From assembly GCF_034931125.1 (NCBI RefSeq), contig NZ_JAYGHM010000031.1, positions 26,784-90,783 of the forward strand: a stretch of 64,000 nt of DNA, in the 5' to 3' direction. The notes under the pieces are model-generated. The model had not been told where the DNA came from. It saw only the letters and a program-made list of their open reading frames with translations, and did no database searches. The position numbers and the translations under genes were made by a program. This DNA comes from Rivularia sp034931125 (GTDB lineage Bacteria; Cyanobacteriota; Cyanobacteriia; Cyanobacteriales; Nostocaceae). Below are positions 33,686 through 42,555 of the stretch, one piece after another. Position 1 is the first letter of the stretch. Every line of letters starts with the position of its first letter.

Positions 33686-34063
33686 GGGTCTGTAATGGTT
33701 TCGACGGGGTGGTGAAAGCTACTCGTTGATTCAGGTCGAGAGTGAACCCAATCTCGTAAATCAAGGTTCAAAACAAATAATAACTGCAAACAACATTGTA
33801 GCATTCAAGCGTCAAGCAGTAGCTGCTTAAACTTTTTTCGTACGCTTCTCTCTAGTTTGACTCCGTTAAGGATTAGAGAGCAACCCCCAACGGATGCTCT
33901 AATAAGTTCCCTTTGGTGGACTTGTTAGAAAAGACTTTACCAAAGCATCCCACCGTTCGGGATAATGAACGGTCCCTGTCTCAAGGGTAAAAGAGGCTAA
34001 ACCTGTGAACGATGCGGGGGTAAATACCCATTTCGGACGGCAGTTCAATTCTGCCCAGATCCA
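33686..34063 (+). ncRNA. ssrA: tmRNA
   Basis: The 5' end GGGTCTGTAATGGTTTCGAC and 3' end GGCAGTTCAATTCTGCCCAG with ATCCA form the tRNA-like domain: GGGTCTG pairs with CAGATCC, and the T-loop TTCAATTC is present. CCA is not encoded. The reading frame (33785-33830) runs GCAAACAACATTGTAGCATT... to a TAA and encodes a tag beginning ANNIVAF and ending RQAVAA, close to cyanobacterial tags (ANNIV...VAA). The RNA rescues stalled ribosomes together with SmpB. Confidence 0.95.
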
Positions 34064-34080
34064 CTAATATATAACTATCT

Positions 34081-34117
34081 AATCCACCTTATACTTAAAT
34101 ATAGAGGTGGATTTTTT
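34081..34117 (+). terminator. Rho-independent terminator after tmRNA
   Basis: AATCCACCT (34081-34089) pairs with AGGTGGATT (34105-34113), followed by a T run. It lies between the tmRNA and the next gene. Confidence 0.8.
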
Positions 34118-34130
34118 GAATGAATAATTT

Positions 34131-35108
34131 ATGATTCAGTTGCAAGTAAGCGTTGTTTGTCAAAATCCTGCTTGTGGGAAAGAATTTAATAAAAGTCGCA
34201 GCGAGTTTAATAGAAGCCAAAAATTAGGAAGACCTCATTTTTGTTCTCTAAGATGTCATGCTAAACATAGAGGGCTTGGTACTTCTAAGGTTAAAGCCAA
34301 TAGAACTACTTCCCATTTAAAAGATATCATTAGAAGAGACGAATATTCACCTTTCCGAAACCATTTAAAGGTAATGAAAAAGTCGGCAAAACATAGAAAG
34401 CACGAATGTTCTGTCACTTTAGAAGACTTGAAGCAATTGTGGGAGAAACAAAAAGGGATTTGTCCTTATACTGGCTGGAATTTACTTTTATTACCTAGCA
34501 CTACAGATTATCAAAATGCAACTTTGACAATAGATAGAGCGAGTGTAGACCGTATAAACTCTTCATTAGGTTACATTCGAGAAAACATACAGTTTGTGGC
34601 TGTAATTGCTAACTTTGCGAAAAACATTTTTAGCGAACAAGATTTAATCAAATTCTGTCATGATGTTTATAGATACAAAATTTTAGGTGAGAATAACTCG
34701 ATAGATATAAATGATAAAGCTTTAAAAGTTTCGAGCGTATTAACGAATAGTAAGATAGACAGATATTCACCTTTTCGTCAGCATCATAGGCTTGCAAGAA
34801 GAAGAGTGAAAAGTAATGGTCGTGAATGTACGATTACTTTGAAATATCTCAAAAAACTTTGGGAAAAACAAGATGGTAAATGTCCTTATACGGGATGGAA
34901 ATTAGACAATCTTCAGACAACTAGTGAATGGAATAGTAATATATTACATCCTAAAACAGCGAGTTTGGATAGGATAGATTCTCGTAAAGGCTATATTTTC
35001 GGAAATGTACAGTTTGTCAGCGTGATGGCTAACTACGCAAAAAGAGATTTTTTCGAGCAGGAATTACTGGATTTTTGCCGAGCGGTAGCTAATGTAAATC
35101 CTATTTAA
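34131..35108 (+). CDS. Tandem HNH/endonuclease VII-like protein
   Basis: The 325-residue product opens with a zinc-finger-like CQNPACGKEFNKS...FCSLRC (C-x4-C and C-x3-C, about residues 10-42). Two repeats of about 105 residues follow (73-178 and 213-318): SPFRNHLK..., WEKQKGICPYTGWNL, DRASVDRINSSLGYIRENIQ and, in the second, SPFRQHHR, WEKQDGKCPYTGWKL, LDRIDSRKGYIFGNVQFV. The CPYTGW and DR-x-GY-x-N-x-QFV pattern is typical of HNH/endonuclease VII-like phage and mobile nucleases. It could be an active nuclease or a mobile-element relic. It lies 67 bases downstream of the tmRNA gene, a frequent integration site. Confidence 0.75.
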   Translation: MIQLQVSVVCQNPACGKEFNKSRSEFNRSQKLGRPHFCSLRCHAKHRGLGTSKVKANRTTSHLKDIIRRDEYSPFRNHLKVMKKSAKHRKHECSVTLEDLKQLWEKQKGICPYTGWNLLLLPSTTDYQNATLTIDRASVDRINSSLGYIRENIQFVAVIANFAKNIFSEQDLIKFCHDVYRYKILGENNSIDINDKALKVSSVLTNSKIDRYSPFRQHHRLARRRVKSNGRECTITLKYLKKLWEKQDGKCPYTGWKLDNLQTTSEWNSNILHPKTASLDRIDSRKGYIFGNVQFVSVMANYAKRDFFEQELLDFCRAVANVNPI

Positions 35109-35136
35109 TTCTAAATATAAATAATACCAGAAGCCA

Positions 35137-35676
35137 ATGCTTATTAGTAGCGAAAGACTAACTTTTCGGGAGTTTGTCATAGAAGATTGGCAGGCAGTTT
35201 TGGCTTATCAATGCGACTCTCGGTATTTGCAATTTGATGAATCGGATAATCGCGACCGCGCAGATGTAGAAGCCTTTGTTCAGATGTTTTTAGATCAACA
35301 AAAACAACTACCGCGAATTAAGTTTCAGCTAGCATTAATATTAAAATCTGAGAATAAATTAATCGGAAACTGCGGTATTCGTAAACAAAATATAGAATCT
35401 CAAGAAGCAGAACTCGGTTATGAAATTTCGCCGGATTATTGGGGACAAGGTTACGCTACAGAAGCTGCAAGTACTATTTTGAAATTTGGCTTTGAGAAAT
35501 TAAAATTATGCCGTATCTGGTCGCATTGTATTGCTGAAAATACGGCATCTAGAAAAGTATTGCAGAAAGTAGGAATGAAATTCAAACGCAAGTTGTTGAA
35601 ACACGAATTTTTTAAAAACCGCTATTGGGATACCTGGGAATTTGAAATTACAAAAGATGAATGGTTGAATCAATAA
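35137..35676 (+). CDS. GNAT-family acetyltransferase, RimJ/RimL type
   Basis: The 179-residue product matches the RimJ/RimL branch: ERLTFREFVIEDW at the start, LIGNCGIRKQN, ELGYEISPDYWGQGYATEAA (acetyl-CoA-binding loop) and AENTASRKVLQKVGMKF. These enzymes acetylate protein N-termini or small amines; the substrate here is unknown. Its ATG follows the preceding stop by 28 bases, so the two may be co-transcribed. Confidence 0.88.
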   Translation: MLISSERLTFREFVIEDWQAVLAYQCDSRYLQFDESDNRDRADVEAFVQMFLDQQKQLPRIKFQLALILKSENKLIGNCGIRKQNIESQEAELGYEISPDYWGQGYATEAASTILKFGFEKLKLCRIWSHCIAENTASRKVLQKVGMKFKRKLLKHEFFKNRYWDTWEFEITKDEWLNQ

Positions 35677-35929
35677 ACTATCACATACCAATTATGTTCA
35701 AAGTTTTAAATAATTTATTTTGGTAAAAATTAATAAAAAATACATATTAAATCAGTGTCTTAGATCTTAATCTAAGAGAAAGCGCTGTTTTTTTACAAGT
35801 GTTATGGGTGAAATGCAATTTTTTATAAAATTGCGTAAAATTTTCATTTGTCTTGAATAAGTAAATAAGAATAGAACCGAATTAAAAGCACGACAGTATT
35901 TAAAAGTCATAAAGTTAACAGAGGCTAGA

Positions 35930-37393
35930 ATGGCTAAACTTTTTAAATTTAAACTGAATCCAAAGCCATGCAAGCGTTACCAAAAACGATTACTTCAATT
36001 AACTTCATTGATACTTATAGCTTTATTAACAGTCTTAGCTTGTAATAACACTGAAGATAATTCTTCTTTAGTTGCGAAGTCATTTAATGAAAACACTTTG
36101 GATATTTGGTGGGATAAAGGCTTTAATCCTGAAGAAGATGAAGCATTGCGTCAGCTTGTACATAACTGGGAAAATAAAACTGGGAAAAAAATAAACTTGC
36201 TTTTTTATACTACTGATTCTTTAGGGGACAAAATACGTAGGTCATTAAAAGCTGGCAATCCCCCCGATATTGTAATGAGTTTTAAAGCTGAAAGGTCTCC
36301 AAATTTTCGTTTAGCTTGGGATAATAAATTAGTGGATGTTTCTGAGATTATTAATCCGGTTGAAAATCTTTATCCAAAAGCAGTTTTACAAACAGTTAAT
36401 TTGTATAACAATGCTGAAAAAAAACGTAGCTATTATGCAGTCCCGATTCATCAAGGAACAATGCATATTTACTACTGGCGAGATTTATTAGCAGAAGTAG
36501 GTCGTAGCGAAAAAGATATACCAAAAGAATGGGATGCTTTTTGGGATTTTTGGAAACAGGTTCAGGACGATTTGCGAGACAAGAATAAGTCAACTGGCAA
36601 TAATACATCTAAAATCTATAGTTTGGGTTTTACTCTTTCACCGGAAGCTGGGGACACTTATTATTTATTTGAGCAAATTTTAGAAGCTTACGATGTCGAA
36701 ATTATCAGTTCTGAAGGAAAACTATTAATTGATGATAAAAAAGTACGTCAAGGCATTATCAAAGTATTAAAGTGGTACCAAGACTTTTATCAGCAAGGTT
36801 ATATTCCACCCGCAGCTTTAAAATGGTTAAATCCAGATAATAATCGCAGCATATTGAATCGCGAGATAGTAATGACCCCTAATTCTACTCTTTCAATTCC
36901 TGTAGCGGTGCGTCAAGATGCCGATATTTATCAGAACAAGTTAGGTATTCTAGAGTTTCCTAACAAGCCAAACGGTCAGCCGATGCGACATTTAACAATG
37001 GCTGAACAAGCTGTAATCCTAGCTGAATCAAAAAATCAGAAATTGGCTAAAGACTTCTTGAAGTATGTAGTGCGAACAGATGTGATGAAAGATTATCTGA
37101 CAAAAGCGGGAGGACGCAATTCACCAGTATTAGAACCAGTTTGGCAAGATGGTTTTTGGACTAATCCCAATGACCCACATATTTCTAAAGCGACTAAAAC
37201 TTTTACAGAAGGTAGAATTCGTTATTTTTATATATCTCAAAATCCTGCTTACAGCCGAGTTTTAGATCAAAATGTCTGGGGGAAAGCGATTAACAGAGTT
37301 ATTGTCGATAAAATTTCGCCGGAACAAGCAGCAGATGAAGCAATTACGGAAATTAAATTAATTTATCAAGAATGGGATACGGTTAAAGGTTAA
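35930..37393 (+). CDS. Extracellular solute-binding lipoprotein, family 1
   Basis: The 487-residue product has a basic N-terminus, a hydrophobic core and a lipobox ALLTVLACNNTED, so it is a periplasmic lipoprotein. The rest is a family 1 solute-binding fold (sugar/oligosaccharide type): LDIWWDKGFNPEEDEALRQL, RSLKAGNPPDIVMSF, YAVPIHQGTMHIYYWRDLLA, and TMAEQAVILAESKNQKLAKD. No permease or ATPase gene is adjacent. It lies 37 bases upstream of a Cache-domain hybrid kinase, which suggests that it reports ligand to the kinase. Confidence 0.9.
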   Translation: MAKLFKFKLNPKPCKRYQKRLLQLTSLILIALLTVLACNNTEDNSSLVAKSFNENTLDIWWDKGFNPEEDEALRQLVHNWENKTGKKINLLFYTTDSLGDKIRRSLKAGNPPDIVMSFKAERSPNFRLAWDNKLVDVSEIINPVENLYPKAVLQTVNLYNNAEKKRSYYAVPIHQGTMHIYYWRDLLAEVGRSEKDIPKEWDAFWDFWKQVQDDLRDKNKSTGNNTSKIYSLGFTLSPEAGDTYYLFEQILEAYDVEIISSEGKLLIDDKKVRQGIIKVLKWYQDFYQQGYIPPAALKWLNPDNNRSILNREIVMTPNSTLSIPVAVRQDADIYQNKLGILEFPNKPNGQPMRHLTMAEQAVILAESKNQKLAKDFLKYVVRTDVMKDYLTKAGGRNSPVLEPVWQDGFWTNPNDPHISKATKTFTEGRIRYFYISQNPAYSRVLDQNVWGKAINRVIVDKISPEQAADEAITEIKLIYQEWDTVKG

Positions 37394-37430
37394 AGGTTAT
37401 TAATTCAGAATTCCTCGTTCCTAATTGTAA

Positions 37431-39872
37431 ATGAAATTTTGGCAGCAGCATTTAACAACTAAAATTGCGAGTTATTTTTTATTATTATCACTTCTCACTG
37501 TTGGTGTAGTGGGAGGAGTGACATTTATTAATGCGCGAATTGCTCTTAAAGAAGCTGCTTTTGAGCGCCTTAAGGTGACAGCAACACTTAAGGAAAAAGA
37601 TATTAATCGTTGGTTTAATTTGCAGCGAGAAGACTTTCTTTTTATAACTGAATTTCCTGATGTCAAGGCAAAATTGAACACAGTTCTTAGTTCAAACGTA
37701 TCTGAATCTGAGTATAGAAAAGCTTATGAACTTATGGGTGATTACTTGCAAGAAATAAAGCTTGTTAAACCTAATTTACAAGAAATTTCTATTCTCAATC
37801 GTAGTAATAAAATAATTATTTCTAGCAATACAAAACGTGAGGGAAAGTATGAGTCGCTCGCTAATGTTAGTTATGTTGAAAAAATCTGGAGTGGAAATAA
37901 TTTTGCTCCGATCTTCTATGTTTCACCAGAAACAGGTAAACCCGCAGTTACTTTAGCAAAAACTTTACGTAACGATAAGGGAGTTCGTCAAGGAATTGTT
38001 TTAGCAAATCTTAATTTAGAACGAATAGATGAAATTGTTAGAGAACGTGCTGGTTTGGGTAAAAGTGGTGAAACTTATTTAGTAGGTTCTCTGGGAAGAA
38101 GTAAAAAAACATTCATTGCTAAAGCAGATGGTCGCAATATGCCAAGTATGACGATTTCAGCGTATCCCGATTATCAAGATATTAGTTCTGAAGGTATCGA
38201 TTTAGCTATGGCTGGTGTTAGTGGTGCTAGAGAATACTATAACTATACGAAAATACCCGTATTAGGAGAATATCGGTGGCTGAACGATCAGGATTTGGCG
38301 TTATTAGTTGAGATAACCCAGCAAGAGGCATTTGCTCCAGCGCGTCAGCTAGCGAATACAATTATGTTAATCGGCTTAGCAGCAGCGGGGGTTTTACTTT
38401 TAGGTGTTTATTACTTATCTCTACAATTAAGTATTTATCGCCGACGCTCAGAAAATTACAGTTATCAATTAGAAGCAAAAGCGCAAGAAGCGGAAACTGC
38501 TAACCGTGCAAAAAGCGAATTTCTAGCAAATATGAGTCATGAATTACGCACTCCTTTAAATGCAATTTTGGGTTTTGCACAGTTGATGAGACGGGATAAA
38601 ATGCTGTCCTTAGAACAGCGAGAATCCTTAGCAATTATTAACCGTAGCGGGGAGCATTTACTGTGTTTAATTAATGATGTATTAGATATGTCAAAAATTG
38701 AAGCTGGACGCACTATTATAAATTTAGAAACTTTTAATTTACATCTTTTGTTGCAGACTATCAAGGAAATGTTTCAACTGCGAGCAACTACAAAAGGATT
38801 GTATTTAAATTTCGATTTTGATGCAAATTTGCCTAACTGTATTATCACTGATGAAAACAAGCTTCGCCAAATTTTAATTAACTTATTAGGTAATGCAATA
38901 AAATTTACAGAAAAAGGAGAAATAATTTTAACAGTTAGTTACCAGTTAACAGCAACTCCGTCCTTAATCTTCGAGGTGAAGGACACGGGAAAAGGTATCG
39001 CTCCAGAAGAAATAGATAAAATATTTGACCCATTTGTACAAACTGCTAGCGGTATTCAAGCTAGAGGTGGTACTGGTTTGGGACTTGCTATTAGTCGTCA
39101 ATTTGTGCAGTTGATGGGTGGAGATATTCACGTTAATAGCGTTTTGGGACAAGGTTCTAGTTTCAGTTTTAATATTCAAATTAGTTTACCCGAAGCAGAA
39201 GAAATATGCTCAGCTAAAAAACAGGTCTTAAAAATTGCTCCATCTCAACCTAATTATCGCATTCTTGTAGTAGACGACCGTTTAGAAAACCGCGATTTAT
39301 TAACCAAATTATTAACTACTGTTGGATTTGATACTTGTACTGCTGCTAATGGAAAAGAGGCGATCGCTCTATGGAAAACATGGCAACCGCACTTAATTTG
39401 GATGGATATGCGAATGGCTGTTATGGATGGGTATGAAGCTACAAAGCAGATTAAAGCCAAATCTAAAAATCAAAATACTGTGGTAATTGCCTTGACTGCG
39501 AGCGTTTTTGAAGAACAACAATCAGCTATTTTCGCCGCAGGTTGTGATGATTTAGTTCGTAAACCGTTTGAGGAAGAAGTTATTTTTGAGAAGATGAATC
39601 AGTATTTGGGGGTTGAGTATATTTACGAAGAAGATAATATTAAATCTGACAATAAATTACCATTCAATTCTAGAATAATTTTAACTCCGCAAGACCTTAG
39701 CGTAATGCCTATAGAATGGGTCGCTTCCTTGCATCAAGCAGCGTTAAAGGTAGATGGAGATTTAGTTTTACAGATGATTGAGCAGATTCCACAGAAGTAT
39801 CAAAGTTTGGCTGAGAAATTGAGAAAATTGACATTACAGTATGATTTTGATGCGATTATTGAAGTTAGTTAG
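37431..39872 (+). CDS. Hybrid sensor histidine kinase with Cache sensor
   Basis: The 813-residue product has a helix (SYFLLLSLLTVGVVGGVTF), a dCache-type periplasmic region to about 305, a second helix (TIMLIGLAAAGVLLLGVYYL), a coiled-coil, HisKA with H370 in ANMSHELRTPLNAI, HATPase (NLLGNAIKFT, DTGKGI, GTGLGLAIS), then a receiver with D659 in WMDMRMAVMDG, and a C-terminal tail of about 60 residues (MPIEWVASLHQAALKV, PQKYQSLAEKLRKL, YDFDAIIEV) shared with the kinase at 42556. It follows the binding lipoprotein by 37 bases. Confidence 0.93.
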   Translation: MKFWQQHLTTKIASYFLLLSLLTVGVVGGVTFINARIALKEAAFERLKVTATLKEKDINRWFNLQREDFLFITEFPDVKAKLNTVLSSNVSESEYRKAYELMGDYLQEIKLVKPNLQEISILNRSNKIIISSNTKREGKYESLANVSYVEKIWSGNNFAPIFYVSPETGKPAVTLAKTLRNDKGVRQGIVLANLNLERIDEIVRERAGLGKSGETYLVGSLGRSKKTFIAKADGRNMPSMTISAYPDYQDISSEGIDLAMAGVSGAREYYNYTKIPVLGEYRWLNDQDLALLVEITQQEAFAPARQLANTIMLIGLAAAGVLLLGVYYLSLQLSIYRRRSENYSYQLEAKAQEAETANRAKSEFLANMSHELRTPLNAILGFAQLMRRDKMLSLEQRESLAIINRSGEHLLCLINDVLDMSKIEAGRTIINLETFNLHLLLQTIKEMFQLRATTKGLYLNFDFDANLPNCIITDENKLRQILINLLGNAIKFTEKGEIILTVSYQLTATPSLIFEVKDTGKGIAPEEIDKIFDPFVQTASGIQARGGTGLGLAISRQFVQLMGGDIHVNSVLGQGSSFSFNIQISLPEAEEICSAKKQVLKIAPSQPNYRILVVDDRLENRDLLTKLLTTVGFDTCTAANGKEAIALWKTWQPHLIWMDMRMAVMDGYEATKQIKAKSKNQNTVVIALTASVFEEQQSAIFAAGCDDLVRKPFEEEVIFEKMNQYLGVEYIYEEDNIKSDNKLPFNSRIILTPQDLSVMPIEWVASLHQAALKVDGDLVLQMIEQIPQKYQSLAEKLRKLTLQYDFDAIIEVS

Positions 39873-40257
39873 GAGTAATTCGTTGACAGATATCAGTTAT
39901 CAGCTATATTCAAAGCTTATTAGAACGGTTTGTAATGCTAAAAAGATATTATTTCCTCGGTAATTCTTGCTTAACATTTGATTTCATTTGAGTGAGGTAC
40001 AAGACATATTGTTATAAGGGATCAGAGAGTAGCGAAAAGTGCGGTCTTAGGGTCGTAATCAACAAAATTTTGAATCTTCCCTAGTTCTTCTCGATTGCTT
40101 GCTAATCTAGTTGAAAATATGCTCTTGCAGTAGATGTAGAGATGCGATGATCAAACATAAACATATGATATATCATGTCTCTACAAGCTTTCCTTCTCCA
40201 TAATAAACAGTTCTTACAAAACCATATTTCCAACTTCTAATTAATAAATGTTGAAAA
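39873..40257. other. Intergenic stretch with palindromic repeat
   Basis: A dispersed hairpin repeat lies at about 40136-40186 (GTAGAGATGCGATGATCA ... TGATATATCATGTCTCTAC). Nothing else recognisable. It separates the Cache kinase from the next regulator, so that regulator probably has its own promoter. Confidence 0.5.
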
Positions 40258-42504
40258 ATGCGTATTCTACTATTAGAAGATGACGAAGTTTTATCAGATG
40301 TATTAGTGAAATCTTTAACTCATCAACATTACGTTGTAGATGCGGTTTACGATGGTGAAAGTGGATGGGAATATGCTAATAGTGGTAATTACGAACTGAT
40401 CTTGATGGATGTCGGATTACCGTTATTAGATGGAATCTCTTTATGTCAACGGTTGCGTGATTCGGGTTGTTCTACACTAATTTTGTTGATGACTGCAAAA
40501 AATGTAAACGCGGAGCGAATTCGTGGTTTAGATGCGGGTGCTGATGATTATTTAAATAAGCCTTTGGATTTTGACGAACTCCATGCAAGAATTCGGGCTT
40601 TGTTGCGTCGAGGAGAGGTTACACCAACAACGATTTTGTCTGTAGGTGAGTTATATTTAAACCCCAAAACTGCTCAGGTAAAATATGGAAAAAAAGAGTT
40701 AAAAATCACACCAAAAGAATACAATTTATTAGAACTATTTTTACGAAATCCCTCGCGGGTTTACAGCCGTACACAAATTGTCGATCATCTTTGGAATTTT
40801 GACGACCCACCCTTGGAAGAAAGCGTTAAGGCTCATATTAAAGGACTGCGGCAAAAATTAAAGAAGGTGGGTGCTGTTGATTGGATTGAAAATGTTTATG
40901 GTTTAGGATATCGTCTCAATCCTCAAGTTAGTACAACTCAAACAACGAAGTCAGTTGAGCAATATAGCGCTGCTGTCGATCAAATGTGGTTGCAATATCA
41001 AGATGTTATGATGCAAAGAATGACGGTTTTGCAAACAGCCGCGATCGCAATCCAAGCTGAACAACTAACTGAGGAATTACGAGCATCTGCTGTTAGGGAA
41101 GCTCATAAACTTGCGGGAGTTTTGGGAATGTTTGAGCGAGAATCTGGAACTCAGTTAGCAAGAGAAATTGAAGAATTACTTTTAATAGAAGATAGTTTTA
41201 CTTCTCATAAATTACCGTCTTTAGTACAAGAGTTAGATGAACTTTTGGCTTTGTCGGTATCTAATAATTATGCCAATGTCGATACAGCTAGGTTACTATT
41301 AATTGATACCAATTTACAATTAGAAACTGAATTACAGCAACTTGCATCAAGTCAAGGAATGAGTTGGTATCGAGTAGATAATATTCAGTTAGCTCAAGAT
41401 TGGTTGCAAAATCATTCACCGGATTTAGCTGTATTAAACATAGGTAAAACAATTAAAGTCCAGGAGCTAACATTAATTGGTAATTTAGCAGCACGTACTC
41501 CGGCAATTCCGGCGATCGCAATTACTGAATCGGATGATTTGAATTACCGCGTGAAAGTAGCGCAAGCTGGGGGATGTGCCTTTTTACTTAAACCAAATGC
41601 AACTCAAATATGGGACTTAACAACTCAATTATTACAGCGCGATAGAGGTAGCAAAGCCGATCGCAATCTTAGCACGAAGATATTAGTGGTAGATGATGAC
41701 CCAATGTTTTTATCTGCTTTGCGTCCGTTATTAGAACCCTGGGGAATCAAATTCACGGGGTTGGAAAAGCCCCAAGGTTTTTGGGAATTATTAGAGACTG
41801 TGGAACCAGATTTACTAATTTTAGATGTGGAAATGCCGGAAATCAGCGGAATCGAACTTTGTCAAGTGGTTCGTACCGATCAAAAATGGCAAAGTTTACC
41901 GATATTATTTTTGACTTCTCATCGTGATGGGGAAACAATTGAAAAGGTCTTCGGTGCTGGGGCAGATGATTATATCACTAAACCCGTGGTGGGAGCAGAA
42001 TTATTAACGAGAATTACCAATCGTTTGGAAAGAAACCGTTTATTAAAAACTATTTCTACAAAAGATTCGCAAACTGGAATTAGTAATTATATCGAGTCAA
42101 AAAGAAATTTAGATATTTTATTGAGTCAAAGTGAAATAAATAATAATTCTGTTTGTCTAGCAATTTTGAGTGTAGCAGAATTAAATAAACTTAATTTTAC
42201 CTATGGTCATATTATTGGTAATCAAGTGTTGCAAAGATGGGGAAGATTAATCAAAAAAGTGTTTCGTGGTGATGAAGTGTTAGGATACTGGGGAAATGGT
42301 GAGTTTATCATTGGAATACCTGAATTAAAGAAAACACAAGTAAAAGAACGTGTTAATGAAATTCTAGCTATACTGCGACAACAAATATTTACAGCAGCCG
42401 ATGGAACTAGATTGCAAGTAGCTTGTAATTACAAAGTTGTAGAATATCCCATTGACGGTAAAACAGTACATTCTTTATATCAAGCTTTGACAATTAACAA
42501 TTAA
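40258..42504 (+). CDS. Multi-domain response regulator (REC-wHTH-Hpt-REC-REC-degenerate GGDEF)
   Basis: The order is: receiver with D51 in LMDVGLPLLDG; winged-helix (about 125-220, KITPKEYNLLELFLRNPSRV, IKGLRQKLKKVG); Hpt-like helix bundle with AHKLAGVLGMF; a degenerate receiver (ARLLLIDTNLQLE, LAVLNIGK, no phosphorylatable Asp where expected); a full receiver (ILVVDDDP, LLILDVEMPEISG, DDYITKPV); and a C-terminal GGDEF-like domain with YWGNGEFII instead of GGDEF. Such a protein could receive phosphate from several kinases and regulate transcription. Its final domain is likely inactive as a cyclase. The order is an unusual single-chain phosphorelay. Confidence 0.9.
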   Translation: MRILLLEDDEVLSDVLVKSLTHQHYVVDAVYDGESGWEYANSGNYELILMDVGLPLLDGISLCQRLRDSGCSTLILLMTAKNVNAERIRGLDAGADDYLNKPLDFDELHARIRALLRRGEVTPTTILSVGELYLNPKTAQVKYGKKELKITPKEYNLLELFLRNPSRVYSRTQIVDHLWNFDDPPLEESVKAHIKGLRQKLKKVGAVDWIENVYGLGYRLNPQVSTTQTTKSVEQYSAAVDQMWLQYQDVMMQRMTVLQTAAIAIQAEQLTEELRASAVREAHKLAGVLGMFERESGTQLAREIEELLLIEDSFTSHKLPSLVQELDELLALSVSNNYANVDTARLLLIDTNLQLETELQQLASSQGMSWYRVDNIQLAQDWLQNHSPDLAVLNIGKTIKVQELTLIGNLAARTPAIPAIAITESDDLNYRVKVAQAGGCAFLLKPNATQIWDLTTQLLQRDRGSKADRNLSTKILVVDDDPMFLSALRPLLEPWGIKFTGLEKPQGFWELLETVEPDLLILDVEMPEISGIELCQVVRTDQKWQSLPILFLTSHRDGETIEKVFGAGADDYITKPVVGAELLTRITNRLERNRLLKTISTKDSQTGISNYIESKRNLDILLSQSEINNNSVCLAILSVAELNKLNFTYGHIIGNQVLQRWGRLIKKVFRGDEVLGYWGNGEFIIGIPELKKTQVKERVNEILAILRQQIFTAADGTRLQVACNYKVVEYPIDGKTVHSLYQALTINN

Positions 42505-42555
42505 CAATTATCTGTATTCCTTACTCCTCATCTCTACTCCCTGCTCCCTAATGAA

